DNA from: Erinaceus europaeus
Taxonomy: Eukaryota; Chordata; Mammalia; Eulipotyphla; Erinaceidae
Direction: 5' to 3'
NCBI RefSeq assembly: GCF_950295315.1
Contig: NC_080171.1
Location: 31,984,361 to 32,048,360 of the forward strand
DNA length: 64,000 nucleotides
Shown here: positions 42,229 to 53,139 of the stretch, one piece after another
Layout: every line of letters starts with the position of its first letter
Numbering within the stretch: the first letter of the stretch is position 1
Made by a program: the position numbers and the translations under genes
The notes under the pieces: model-generated
Databases searched by the model: none
What the model saw: the letters and a program-made list of their open reading frames with translations, nothing else
Told to the model about the DNA's origin: nothing

Positions 42229-42500
42229 TTTGCCACCAGGGTTATCCCAGGGGCTTGGTGCCAGCAGTACAAATCCACTGCTACTGACCATTTTTTCTTT
42301 TCCTTTCTATTTTATTTGAAAGGACAGAGAGAAATTGAGAAGAGAGGGTGAGATAGAGAGGGAGAGAGAAAAGTAGACACCTGCAGACCTGCTCCACCAC
42401 TTGTGAAGCTTCCCTTCTGCAGATGGGGAGCAGAGGCTTGAACCCAGGTCCTTACACATGGTATTGTGGGCACTCAACCAGGTGTGCCACCACCTCCTCC
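42229..42500 (-). mobile_element. SINE-B-long
   Basis: GCCACCAGGGTTATCCCAGGGG to GTGTGCCACCACC. An (AT)n run (42207-42229) lies on its tail side. Confidence 0.87.
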
Positions 42501-42682
42501 TTTATATACTTACTCAGTTGAATAGTGAAAGACATAGGGTGAGGGAGATAGAGGGAGAGAGAAAAATATGGCACCTGCAGCACTACTTTCCTCCTGCAGC
42601 TGGGGACTGTGGGGCTTGGACCCAAGTCTTTGCACATGGTAACATATGGTGCCCAACCAGGTGTGTCACCCTCCCCCACAAG
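42501..42682 (-). mobile_element. SINE-B
   Basis: It directly abuts the previous SINE. It reads GAATAGTGAAAGACATAGG, then CAGCACTACTTTCC, to CCAACCAGGTGTGTCACC. Confidence 0.78.
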
Positions 42683-42907
42683 CCCTATTCTACGAGGACC
42701 AGCTAGGCATCCCAAATGCAAGGACACACTAAACTCTAGCCTCTCCTCGCTCCAAACACAGTCAGCCCTGAAGTGTTTATGTTGGCAGCTAGAATTAAGG
42801 AGCCAGTTAGTGAGCTTTCCTCGTATTGGGGAAAGACACTCTGTGTTTGTGCAATTTGCCTTTTCTAGAAGCATCTCTGGGGAGGACACAAAGCGGAATA
42901 GAGACAT

Positions 42908-43082
42908 TTAGGGCTGGCAAAATAGCTCACTTGGAAAATGCGTGGTTTTGCCATATGCATAACTCAGGTTTGAGACTGGCCCCCACCACATTGAAGGACT
43001 CTTCAGTGCTGTGGTCCCCCTCCTCCCCATCTTGTGTGTGTGTCTTTCTGCCTCTATCAAACAAACAAGTAAATAAATACAA
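42908..43082 (+). mobile_element. SINE-E, best copy in window
   Basis: GGGCTGGCAAAATAGCTCACTTGG head, CTCAGGTTTGAGACTGGCCCCC box B region, TTCAGTGCTGTGGTCCCC, and a tail of AAACAAACAAGTAAATAAATAC. Confidence 0.82.
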
Positions 43083-44261
43083 TCCAATGATGTGAGGCTC
43101 ACTCTGGGGATAGTGCCAGGAACCAGACAGCATTATGTCCTACCAGCTGCTCCTGCTGTGGAAAGGCTGCTTCTCCTTCTGGGGACAGTTGCTTCACAGA
43201 CACTCTTTACCAAGAACCAAAGCAGCACCTATGAGGGAGCGCAGGCCTGAACTCACTGGTCATAGATTTGTTTACTCAATGAGTTCGCTTTGCTTTTATG
43301 TCTCAGGAGGAGTCTAACACCAAGCCTGCACGGATGTCTGTTTGGGGAAGGGGTTCTGGAGCTGTAATGTGTCTCTTTAGGACAGGATCTAGGTCCTCCT
43401 GAGTGTAAGGACTATGGCACTATCATAACACTGGAAGGTCAGATAGATTGTCTAGTGGTTCGATTGTGGCTAAGGTGCAAACACTAAACAGATTTTTTTT
43501 GGTCATATTCCTTTGTTTGAAAGAAGAATCTGGCTATTGAACTGAAATGATTGCTCGGAACTGTCAAGACTTGATGTCCTCCCTTGTGAAGGGATGGGTA
43601 CCTGGGAATGACAGGTAGCAATCTGAAAGGCACTCAGCCAACTGGGGTGTCATGATTTTAGTGAGGAGAGAAGCAAATATAGGAACTGTCTGGCTGTCAT
43701 GTTTGGGCCCAGAAGCAGACCTAATAAACTCAGTGGGACTCAGAGAGCTGGTGTTTCCTCCCTGTGTGAGTTAGGAAAAAAGGGAACACAGCCATGGCTT
43801 GTGGTAGCACCCTCCTGGGTTTGGTTCAGATGAGGATAGAAATTACCACGGGAGGTAATATACTCATTGGAGGCTGCCTGCAGGTGGGAACAATAGAGGA
43901 ACTGGGGCAGTAGGTTTGGATGTATCAGAATGGCACCTCCCCCCCAGAATGTGAGCAGGGTATAGTGGGATAATTTTTCCGTAAGACGTGGTGCTGATTG
44001 GGTGCACTCATATTTATTCAGCTGGTTAGTCTGGGGGAGGGGATCTCAGACATACCATGATGGGGCTGGTTGGGAGAGGATACAGGGGTGGGGACAGCCT
44101 GGAGGGCCTACCTTTGCATGAGTTTTCAGGGCCTCTCCAGCAGAGAATTTGGACTTCTCACCTGCTCATCCTTGAGTTCCAAGTAGAAATAGACTTACCA
44201 AATAGACTGTATCACGAGAATGGGTTTGGGACAAAGGTGATAAAATTTGGACATGTTGGGT
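43083..44261. other. Unassigned, repeat-poor intronic DNA
   Basis: About 1.2 kb, the longest repeat-free stretch that I can see between the exons. No exon with matching frame and splice sites was found. Confidence 0.45.
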
Positions 44262-44404
44262 TTGGCTCTCCACAAACAGAGAAACCTGCAGTGCTACTGC
44301 ACCAGTTGTGATGCTTTTGCCCTGCAGGTGGGGATCAGGGCCTTGAACCCAAGCTCTTATGCATTGTAGCATATGTGTTCGATTAGGTGTACCACTGACT
44401 AGCT
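44262..44404 (-). mobile_element. SINE-B, 3' truncated
   Basis: AACCTGCAGTGCTACTGCACCAG to GGTGTACCACTGACTAGC. Confidence 0.72.
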
Positions 44405-44474
44405 CCACTGAATTTGTTTCTTTGTGGGAAAAAAAAAGGGGGGAGGGTGACTGGTACTTATGTTTTCTTTTTTT

Positions 44475-44758
44475 TTTTTCTTTTTCTCCTCCAGGGTTAT
44501 CTATGGGATGCAGTGCTGGCACTCCAAATCCACTGCTTCTGGTGGCCTTTTTTTTTTTTTTTTTTTAATTTGATTGGATAGGACAGAGAAATTGAGAGGG
44601 GAGAAGGAGATAGAGAGGGAGAGAAAGATACCTGTAGACCTGCTTCACTGCTGGTGAAGTTTCCTTCCAGCAGGTGGGGAGCTGGGGCTTGACCCTGTAT
44701 CCTTGCGCAGGTCCTTGTGCTATGTGTGCTTAACAGGGTATGCCACCACCTGGCCCCC
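44475..44758 (-). mobile_element. SINE-A/B-long intermediate
   Basis: It has the extra domain (CTCCAGGGTTATCTATGGG), an A-type middle (AGACCTGCTTCACTGCTGGTG) and a B-type head end (GCCACCACCTGGCCCCC). Confidence 0.82.
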
Positions 44759-45591
44759 AGTTTTCTTAGGCCTCTTGTTCCCCATGCTGTTTCCACTAGT
44801 ATTTCTTTTCCTGATTGTGTTACTTCTATGTCTCCAATCCCAAGACCCTAGATGCCAGGACATTTCAGAATGAAGTAGTAGCAACCAATGAAGGCTTTGA
44901 AGGCAATGAAGAGGCTTTGAACATAGATTGGCTTCCAGATGGACAGTAGGTTTGGAATGTATCTCATCTCCAGACACTGTGGCAGTTGTGCCTGTATCAG
45001 ACTTTTTATTGGGACTGAAGTGAAAGCCACTGTTACTGGCCAGGACTAGCTCTGACATTGCTTCCCAGAACACTATCTAGACTGTATTTATCTGAATGGT
45101 ATTCTTTTCTCCCTCACTGAGGCCAAAGGGTCTAGATATGTTATCTGTGGACTAGAGGGTTCAGGGACTGAGTTATTCTGGGGCTTTGTCACCACAAGAT
45201 GTGAGAATCAAGCCACCTTTCAGGGCTGTGGTGGGAATCAGTTGGATTTTTGGATCTGGTTATGGGGGGGGGGGAATAAGTGATCTCATGATTAGAAGGT
45301 ACATTCATTTTTGTTTAACAATTCATTGGCTATTTTAAGACATTTCTCTGGGTCATAGATTCTGGTCTAGGGCACCAAGAGTTTTGAGAAAGGTAATAAA
45401 GAGAGGTGTATGATTTACTCTATAATTATAGGCTCCATCAATTTTAACAGAAGCCAGACATTCGAAGATAACCCAGGTTACGTTATCTTGAAAGCATTTC
45501 CTTCCTTTTTTCTTCTGGATCTCAGTAGCTGCCAAATTAAAAAAAAAAAAATCAATAGACTTAGTCACAAGTCATCACCTCACACCCTCTT
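44759..45591. other. Unassigned intronic DNA
   Basis: No element recognised apart from an A run at 45540-45551. Confidence 0.4.
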
Positions 45592-46039
45592 TCTTTCTTT
45601 TCTTTCTCCCTCCCTCCCTTCCTTCCTTCCCCTTCCTTCCTTCCTTCCTACCTTCCTTCCTTCCTTCCTTCCTTCCTCTCTCTCCCTTCCTTCCTTCCTT
45701 TTTTTCTTCCTTCCTTCCTTCCTTCCTTCCTTCCTTCCTTCCTTCCTCCCTCCCTCTCTCCCTCCCTCCTCCTCTCCCCTCTCTCCCTCTCCCTTCCTTC
45801 CTTCATTCCTTCCTTCCTTCCTTCCTCCCTCCCTCTCTCCCTCCCTCCTCCTCTCCCCTCTCTCCCTCTCCCTTCCTTCCTTCATTCCTTCCTTCCTTCC
45901 TTCCTTCCTTCCTTCCTTCCTCCCTCCCTCCCTCCCTCCCTCCCTTCTCTCTCTCTCTCTCCCTTTCTTCCTTTCTTCCTTCCTTTCTTTCTTTCTTTCT
46001 TTCTCTCTTTCTCTCTTTCTCTCTTTCTCTCTTTCTCTC
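45592..46039. repeat. Large (CCTT)n/(CCCT)n/(CTTT)n tract
   Basis: About 450 bp of pure pyrimidine. A block of roughly 85-90 bp (CTCCCTCCCTC...CCTTCCTTCATTCC) occurs twice in tandem within about 45745-45885. The long apparent frames here are artefacts. Confidence 0.95.
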
Positions 46040-46187
46040 TTTTCCCTCAAACAAGTCCAAATTAGAAAAGCATGGAAGACATTCACTGTTTCTATCATAG
46101 GGTAGAGAAAAATGGTCTCTCGGAGCTAAGTACAGCTGGCCCTAGAAAAACTACAAAGAAACATTTGTTGGCAATGTTTTTATTCTT

Positions 46188-46300
46188 CAGATTCACAAAA
46201 TATAGACTGAGACTTGATGGAATCTTAGGGCTCCTGAAATCATCCACCCCTATGCCACCCCTAGATTTCAGATAAGGAAATTAGGAACTGAAGAATTTAG
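46188..46300. mobile_element. Ancient SINE-like remnant
   Basis: GACTTGATGGAATCTTAGGGCTCCTGAAATCATCCACCCC and GATAAGGAAATTAGGAACTGAAG recall an ancient mammalian SINE core. Confidence 0.4.
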
Positions 46301-46339
46301 GCCTCTCTCTGTTTTTCAGCCTCTTTGAGTAGCTTCCTC

Positions 46340-46473
46340 CCACACATCCTTTTTTCTTCTCAATCCCTCTCTCTTCTTCCCTCCTTCTTCCTCCCTCTCT
46401 CCTCCCTTTCTTTTCCTCCCTCTCTCCAACCTCCCCCTTCTTTCTCCCTCTCTCTCTCTCCCTCCCCCCTTTT
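46340..46473. repeat. Polypyrimidine tract
   Basis: CTCC/CTTC-rich, adjoining the tail end of the following reverse-strand SINE. Confidence 0.88.
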
Positions 46474-46790
46474 TCTGGTTATTGCTGGAGCTGGTGCCTG
46501 CACTATGAATCCACTGCTCCTAGAGACTATTTTTCCCCTTTTGTTGCCATGGTTGTTTATCATGGTTGTTATCATTATTGTTGTTGTCGTTGTTGTTGAA
46601 TAGGACAGAGAGAAACTGAGGGAGGAGGGGAAGACAGAAAGGGGGAGAAAAAGACAGAAGACCTGCTTCACTGCTTGTGAAGTGGACCCCCCCCCCCCGC
46701 AGGTAGGGAGCCAGGGGCTCGAACTGGGATCTTTACACCGGTCCTTGCACTTCACATGTGCACTTAATCTGCTGTGCTACCACCTGCCCC
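46474..46790 (-). mobile_element. SINE-A-long
   Basis: CTGGTTATTGCTGGAGCTGG extra domain; body to GGGGCTCGAACTGGG; a C run of 12 replaces the CTCCCCTG region at 46687-46698. Confidence 0.88.
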
Positions 46791-47077
46791 CCCTTTTCTT
46801 CAAGCAACTGTTGGCCAGAATAAATTTATTTTAAGAAATGGCTTGAAATGGAGTCAGACTAGATTTCCAAAACAGAAAACCCTCCTAATGTGGGATTAAT
46901 GGGGCTTGCAAAAGTCTACATTCAAATTTAAGACTATAGGAGTAACTTTTCAAAGAAATGATTTTCCGTATCACCTGAAGTCATGTTTTTGACAGAGAAT
47001 TAGGTTGCTATTCTCAATCTGATTCCCAGAAGCAGGTCCCAAAATAAAAGTTCCAGTCTCATAAGAAAATGTTCTCA

Positions 47078-47218
47078 GGGCACAGGGAGATAACATAATG
47101 GTGATACAAATAGACTTTTATGACTGAGGTTCCCAGGTACCAGGTTCAGTCCCCTGCACCAGCATAAATGAAAGCCAGAGCTGAGCGGTGCTCTGGTCAA
47201 AAAAGAAAAAGAAAAAAG
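47078..47218 (+). mobile_element. SINE-C
   Basis: GGGAGATAACATAATGGTGATAC and ACCAGGTTCAGTCCCC, CTGAGCGGTGCTCTGG, and an A/G tail. Confidence 0.84.
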
Positions 47219-47265
47219 TAGCTCCATTGTATACAAAATAAATTAAATTAAAACAAGTAAACATG

Positions 47266-47381
47266 GAGGTCAGGTGGTGTTACAATGTGTAAGCACCCAA
47301 GTTCAAACCCCCAGTCCCCACCGCAATTTCTGGCTGTCTCTCCAATAAATAAATGAAAATAATAATAATAATAATAACATC
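47266..47381 (+). mobile_element. Internally deleted SINE-B
   Basis: Only ~116 bp: the head to CCCAGTCCCCACC is joined to GCAATTTCTGGCTGTCTCTCC and an (AAT)n tail. A perfect 12-bp duplication CAAGTAAACATG (47254-47265 and 47382-47393) shows it inserted as a unit. Confidence 0.88.
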
Positions 47382-47393
47382 CAAGTAAACATG

Positions 47394-47784
47394 TTAAAAA
47401 AAAGAAGAAAATGTTCTCGGGTAAAGATTTGTAGGGGGATATAGGAGTGGGAGGAAGAAGGGAAGCAGCCATGCTAGTGTGAGACGTCACTAATGTCCTG
47501 TAGAGAGTCACCTGAACTCAATACCACAAGAAGTTCAGGAGTTGTGTGACCCAAGAGGTGAGGGAGCAGAGGTATTTATCCTCTTGGCACCTGTCCATTA
47601 GTAGTCAGGTGTTGCTGTGGGGTGGGAGTGAGTGAGGAGGGTCAACTTGCTATCCTGCAGTAGAGTCTAGTAACCTGAGAGACTCCTCCTCTAAGAAGAT
47701 CCCAATGTTACATTTTAATGATAAGAGGGAAAGGGAAACCGTGAGGCCTTGGTGTTGTGGAGTCATGCAAAGATACATGCTCTG
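47394..47784. other. Unassigned intronic DNA
   Basis: No element recognised. Confidence 0.4.
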
Positions 47785-48303
47785 GGACTGACTGGTGGCC
47801 CACCTGGTTGAGCTCCCATGGTATTATGTGTAAAGACCCAGGTTTTTTTTTTTTAATTAAAAAAAATTATTTATTTCTTTTTGTTGCCCTTGTTGTTTTA
47901 TTGTTGTAGTTATTATTGTTGTTGTTATCAATATCATCCTTGTTGAATAGGACAGAGACAAATGGAGAGAGGAGGGGAAGACAGAGAGGAATAGAGAAAG
48001 ATAGACACCTGCAGATCTGCTTCACCGCCTGTGAAGCGAAACCCCTGCAGGTGGGGAGCCAGGGGCTCAAACCGGGATCCTTACGCTAGTCCTAGAGCTT
48101 TGTGCCACGTGCGCTTAACCCGCTGTGCTACTGCTCGACTCCCCAGGACCCAGGTTTAAGGCCCTGGCCCCCACTGGCTGGGGAAAAGCTTCATGAGTGG
48201 TAAAGCAGTGTTGCAGTTACTTCTCCCTCTTTCTCTCTCTCCCTACCTTATCAATATCTCTCCATTTCAATACAGTAAGCAATAAAAATAAATAAGATAT
48301 TAA
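47785..48303 (+). mobile_element. SINE-B split by SINE-A
   Basis: The head (GACTGACTGGTGGCCCACCTGG) lies at 47785-47845 and the body at 48147-48303. The break is at GACCCAGGTTT, the target duplication of the inserted SINE-A. Confidence 0.88.
47846..48146 (-). mobile_element. SINE-A inside SINE-B
   Basis: A complete copy with GACCCAGGTTT at 47835-47845 and 48147-48157. Confidence 0.93.
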
Positions 48304-48488
48304 AAGAACATGCATGCTATGGTTCATCTAACCACCTTTATTCATTAAATGGAGTCAGAAATTAGGTCTTAGCTGCCTTAGTTTTGGTAATGTTTGTTTT
48401 AAGTGAAAGCTGAAGAAGCAAAGGTCTCAATAAATCAGGCACAAACTCAGGTTATCCTTCCTGCCTTTCTGAGGGACTGTCCATATCC

Positions 48489-48527
48489 AGTAATAATAAT
48501 AATGATAATGATAATAATAATAATGAC
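48489..48527. repeat. (AAT)n with ATG variants
   Basis: AATAATAATAATGATAATGATAAT..., about 39 bp. Confidence 0.9.
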
Positions 48528-48547
48528 TTAAAAATAGCATGTATTTT

Positions 48548-48936
48548 TGCCGGGCTAGCTTCTCAAGCAGGAAACAGATGACCAGGGACTCATCGCTGAG
48601 CTGGACACAGTTCAATCTTTATTGATGAGAGAGAATGCAGTGCAATCTATCTAATCTCTTCATTAGAAAATCCTGCCCTTTATATCTCCTGAGGTGGAAA
48701 TTTTGGGAAGAGGAAGTACGTAGGATAGGGGGTGGGGAGAAGGAAAAAAGCGCAAACCAGTGGGGATTAAACAGTGGAAAACAGGATGTGACTAGGAGAG
48801 GGGACAGAGGGAAAAGAGAGTGTGAACCAGTGGGATTAAACCAGTGCCCTGCAGGCAAGGTGGGTCTCAGGTAAAACAGTGATTATGTAAATAGACCACA
48901 GCGTTAAGCAGGGGGGAGCTGGCATATTGCCCAACA
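48548..48936 (-). mobile_element. Solo LTR, class II (IAP/ERVK-like)
   Basis: On the reverse strand it starts TGTTGGGCAATATGCC and ends CTAGCCCGGCA (389 bp). A TATAAAGGG box is at about 48675-48684, and a polyadenylation signal AATAAA follows 60 bp downstream (48618-48623). The TGTTGGG...CA ends fit class II retroviral LTRs. Flanks GGAATA and AAAATA (read on the reverse strand) are at best a 4-of-6 match for a 6-bp duplication. No internal viral genes are attached. Confidence 0.75.
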
Positions 48937-49254
48937 TATTCCAAGTGGCAGTTGAAAAGTAAATAGCAAGGCAATAAATTTCCTCAGACTTATCTCTAAG
49001 CACCTAGCACATCACATCATGATTGTTAGTTTTCAGCCATGTAGTCTACCTGTACATACACGCATAGCAGAAGTGGTTGGAGGAGGAGAGAAGACTGAGC
49101 TTCATTGTCCAACTTGTAACTGAAAAGACTGAGAAGAAGGGTGGAAAATGACCTCTTTATAAATAGAGCAGACCAAGAGGGGTGGGATTGAGGGAGGAAA
49201 ATAGTGAGAAAGAAGGGCACTGAGAACTGCCATTACATTAACCTGGGGGGGTCT
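48937..49254. other. Unassigned intronic DNA
   Basis: No element recognised. Confidence 0.4.
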
Positions 49255-49440
49255 TAGTGAGTCTCCACTTTGCTTCAAGCAGTGTTCTAAGGGCTTCTGA
49301 AATGAATCATCCCATGAAAACATCACAATCATACCACAAATTAGGAGATATGGGAATTTACTGGAGGCTGCACAAGGAATGCACGCAGAGCTGGGATTTG
49401 AATTCAGGCCTACTGGATGCACATTTGAGCTGCCCCAGAG
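49255..49440 (-). mobile_element. MIR
   Basis: It runs from AAGCAGTGTTCTAAGGGC to GCAGAGCTGGGATTTGAATTCAGGCC, the reverse order of MIR 3' part to box B region. Confidence 0.72.
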
Positions 49441-49602
49441 CCTAAATGGATTCTGTGTCTGTCTGTTATGTATGAGTCTCTTCCTCTTCACTCAGCATTC
49501 CATGAAATCCACCTTTATCCTCTGGGTGATGTGTTTAGCTGTTTTTCTTTAACTTTATTTTTCATGCAATGCACTGATATGTGTAAAAAGCTTAAGAAAA
49601 CA

Positions 49603-49733
49603 TAGGACACCTGCAGCTCTGCTCCACCATTTGTGAAGTTTCCTCGCTACAGGTGGGCATCAGGGATTTGAACTTGTGTCCTTGCACATGGTAATGCATG
49701 TGTTCTACCTGGTATACCACAATCCAATCCTGA
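49603..49733 (-). mobile_element. SINE-B, 3' truncated
   Basis: GACACCTGCAGCTCTGCTCC to GGTATACCACAATCCAATCC. Confidence 0.78.
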
Positions 49734-49734
49734 A

Positions 49735-50209
49735 TTCATGGTTTCTTTTATGATTAACACCCCTGAATTTCTCTTTGAGATATCTTACTTCTTTCTTAGT
49801 TTTCTCTAATTCATTCTTGATCTTGCTAGTTCATTTTCTGCTTCACTTATTCTGTTTTCTCTCCCCTCTGTTTCTGTAGCTCAACTGTTTTGTTACTCTG
49901 TTCTGATACTAAATTAGCTTGCTCAGCTAGTTGTGCTCTTAGCTCAGCTATTTCAGCTTTCAGCTTTCTGAATACCTCGAGATAATTAGTGTTTTCTTTC
50001 AGAGTCTCATTTGTTGTTTCCACATTTTTTATGATAATACTTTCAAAAGATTTCCTCACTACTGTAACTACTGCATCAATTAGTGTTTGGATATTGTCCT
50101 CATTCTTATGTGCTTATATCTTTTGGGGCCTTTTATCTGGAATTCTGTTCTGGTTAATTTCTCCAATGTTTCTTCTTGGTTTAATCATTGTATTTGGTGT
50201 GTTATGAGG

Positions 50210-50210
<1 letters not shown>
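49735..50210 (-). pseudogene. LINE-1 ORF1 relic, N-terminal part
   Basis: On the reverse strand 70 codons are open (50059-49850) and align with the start of the intact ORF1: KSFESIIIKNVETTNET against KEFEKIVIRNAGTTNEN, then KLKAEIAELRAQLAEQA. Upstream codons continue with a stop in the HKNEDNIQTLIDAVVTVV region, which corresponds to the residues cut off at the left edge of the window. The downstream coiled coil is frameshifted. Confidence 0.85.
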
Positions 50211-50244
<34 letters not shown>

Positions 50245-50398
50245 GTATTTTTCAATCCACTAATCACACTTGCATGGACTGACTTATGTCTAAGTCAAGT
50301 ACTTAAGAGTTCACAGTTGTGAAAATTAACAGTTGTTTTAATGTCATATCAATCCCTGAGGTGAAGCACAGTGGCTGTTATACCCTCTTAACTTCTTT

Positions 50399-50697
50399 TT
50401 TTTTTTTTTAAGTTTTTTATATTTATTTTATTTATTTATTCCCTTTTGTTGCCCTTGTTGTTTTATTGTTGTAGTTATTGTTGTTGTTGTTGTCGTGTTG
50501 GATAGGACAGAGAGAAACAGAGAGAGGAGGGGAAGACAGAGAGGAGGTGAGAAAGATAGACACCTGCAGACCTGCTTCACCGCCTGTGAAGCGACTCCCC
50601 TCCAGGTGGGGAGCCGGGGTTCGAACCGGGATCCTTATGCCGGTCCTTGTGCCTTGCGCCACCTGCGCTTAACCCGCTGCGCTACAGCCCGACTCCC
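50399..50697 (-). mobile_element. SINE-A, youngest-looking copy
   Basis: It matches the consensus implied by the other copies almost throughout. A perfect box B (GGTTCGAACC, 50618-50627) and a box A-like TAGCGCAGCGGGTTAAGCG are kept, so RNA polymerase III transcription is conceivable. The duplication CCTCTTAACTTCTTT lies at 50384-50398 and 50699-50713. Confidence 0.95.
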
Positions 50698-50801
50698 CCC
50701 TCTTAACTTCTTTATCTTCCCTGCAGGTTATGGGAGCCTGAGGCTTTTTTTTTAAAACTATAAGTAGATTGCTTATCACTCATTCTAGACCAAGAGATAA
50801 A

Positions 50802-50945
50802 ACAGGGTGGGGGGGATAGATGGCACAGTGGTTATGCAAAGCGACTCCCATGCCCCAAAGGTCTGAAGTCCTGGGTCTAATACCTGCCCCACCCCCAGCT
50901 GGAGCTGAGTCAAACTGTGCTCTGTGGCTGTGTTTCTGAATAAAG
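50802..50945 (+). mobile_element. SINE-C
   Basis: ATAGATGGCACAGTGGTTATGC and CCTGGGTCTAATACC, then CTGTGCTCTGTGGC and AATAAAG. Confidence 0.8.
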
Positions 50946-51914
50946 CCTGATTTCTGAGGGAATTGTTCACCCTTTTTCCTAATTTATCAAAAGAACAATG
51001 TGAGAAGGCTTCGGACTATAGATTTTTCTCCTGAGTCACATGGTCAGCTCCCTGCCCCCCCCCCCATGTCAGTATATGGCTTCCTTATTGCTGTTCCAGC
51101 CCCTAAGGGGCAACAGCAGTGGAGAACTACAGTTGTAAATTGGTGATGCTTAAGTTATTCTCCCTTCAGCAGTCTTTTTGTTGATAAAACTCAAACTGTA
51201 AGTGGTGTTTTAACTGACAGACAGCTGAAGTGGTACCAGACACTCCTTAATAGGTGTGGACTTTTAGCCTCAGGAATCTCTTAAGTTCCTCTGTCCATGA
51301 GCCACATGGGTTTGCACTCACTTGTGGCTTGTTGGGTTCCTGGAGTGATCCTAGTCTCATCTTGTGAACCTCAGGTGAACCTCTTTGCTCAACACCCCTG
51401 AATTCCTGTTTGCTTCTACTACCTAGTCTCACTGGTGTCAGCTGAGTGTACACCATTCCAAAGTTTTACAAATGCATTTAGATGATAATGGCATATTCTT
51501 CGAAGATACATGGTAATTCTTTGTTACATAAAAAAGAGAGCACATTAATTACTTGATACTTTCAGAAGTCTCCAAACTTTCTTGGTTTACAACTCCTCAA
51601 CTATCTCAGTCATTATTTCTTGGTGCTCTGGGTCAAAAGAATAGCTAATAGTTCCAGCTAGTAAGAGTTCAAACAAATTAATACATATTTTGGGACTAAT
51701 ATAGATTTTGTGATCTTAGTAGCCACTTAAAACATTTTACACATGAAAATAGTATTACCATTTCATTCCTCATCACAGTGAGTTGTGCCTATTGGGCACT
51801 GTACTAGTTAGCTAGGGAGGGGGCTACTCTTTTATGGAGTAATATTATTTAGTTACAAAATGTAACTATGAATAGTTTATTAGAAGAATATGTAGAAAAT
51901 AAGAGTACAGGAAA
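50946..51914. other. Unassigned intronic DNA
   Basis: About 970 bp without a recognised element or exon. Confidence 0.4.
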
Positions 51915-52400
51915 AACAACAGATGAGTGACTGAGTAGGTGTGGTCTATATACACAGTGGAATACTACTCAACTATTAAAAATGGTGAATTCACCTTTTT
52001 CACCCCATCTTGGATGGAGCTTGAAGGAATCATGTTATGTAAGATAAGTCAGAAACAGAAGGATGGATATGGTATGACCTCACTCATAGACAGAAGTTGA
52101 AAAAAAAAGATCAGAAGGGAAAACACTAAGCAGAACTTGGACTGGAGTTGGTGTATTGGAACAAAGTAAAAGACTCTGGGGTGGGGAGGAGGGTTCAGGT
52201 CCTGGAACATGATGGTAAGGTAGGACCTAGTGGTGGTTTAATTGTTATGTGGAAAACTGGGAAATGTTTCGCATGTGCAAATTATTGTATTTTACTGTTG
52301 ACTGCAAACCATTAATCCCCAAATGTTTCGCATGTGCAAACTATTGTATTTTACTGTCGACTGCAAACCATTAATCCCCCAATAAAGAAACTGGAAAAAA
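51915..52400 (+). mobile_element. L1 3' end with duplicated terminus
   Basis: It runs from ORF2 (CAACAGATGAGTGACTGAG) through TCTTGGATGGAGCTTGAAGG and the 3' UTR. Its last ~59 bp occur twice (52262-52320 and 52321-52380). AATAAAG follows only the second copy. Confidence 0.9.
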
Positions 52401-52483
52401 AAAAAGGTACAGAACAGTGAGTCATTACTGGGTTCGTGTGTGTTGTGGGTTTATAGAGATCAGGAACAGTTTGATATCCTCCC

Positions 52484-52684
52484 CTTTTTTGTTAAATCTT
52501 TATTTATTTTGTTTTTATTTAATAGGAAAGGGAGAGGGGAAGGGGGAGGGAGAGAGAAAGAGACCTGCATCACTGCTTCGCTGCTCATGTAGCTTCCTTC
52601 CTGCAGCTGGGGACTGGGACTTGAACCTGGGTCCTTGTATGTGGTAACATGTGTACTCAACTAGATGCACCATCACCTAGCTCC
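52484..52684 (-). mobile_element. SINE-B
   Basis: TTTATTTAATAGGAAAGGGAG to the head GATGCACCATCACCTAGCTCC. Confidence 0.84.
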
Positions 52685-53139
52685 TTGATTTAATTTTCTT
52701 TGAACTTTTCCCCTGTAGCTGCCCACATAAGCACAATCATCTTACTGGGCTGTGAACCCTGTGTTGGTTGCCCAGAGACACTGTGTTTCCCTGCAGAAGT
52801 CTGTCAGCAAATGGAGTTATCTTTCTATCCCTTGCATGTTGCTGGGGATATCTTGAAAACAGGATGTTTATAAGATGAATTGTCAGGAATTTTTTTTTAG
52901 CCTGGAATTTCCCAGAGGTTTAGAGAGGGCAGCCGATAAATAGAGGAGAGAAATTTCTGAAAGAGTCCTGCATCCAGTGTAGACTGCTGGCTCTTAATAA
53001 GATTAAATTCTTCTGCTTCATAACACACCCTTACCATGTTCCCTGTCTGCCTGGCCAGTGGCCTCTGTGTCTCAGGACTGCTCTAACCCAAGGGTCCCGT
53101 CAGACATTCCAACACTCATTGCCTGTTTCTTTTCTTTCT
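52685..53139. other. Unassigned intronic DNA
   Basis: No element recognised. Confidence 0.4.

Noticed and set aside
45410..46105. A 231-codon Ser/Pro/Leu-rich frame and a 172-codon Lys/Glu/Arg-rich frame on the other strand.
   Set aside because: Both come from the 450-bp pyrimidine tract and its complement; there is no start context or domain.
50618..50627. A box B match suggesting a functional tRNA gene.
   Set aside because: It is the promoter of a tRNA-derived SINE; the surrounding sequence cannot fold into a complete tRNA.
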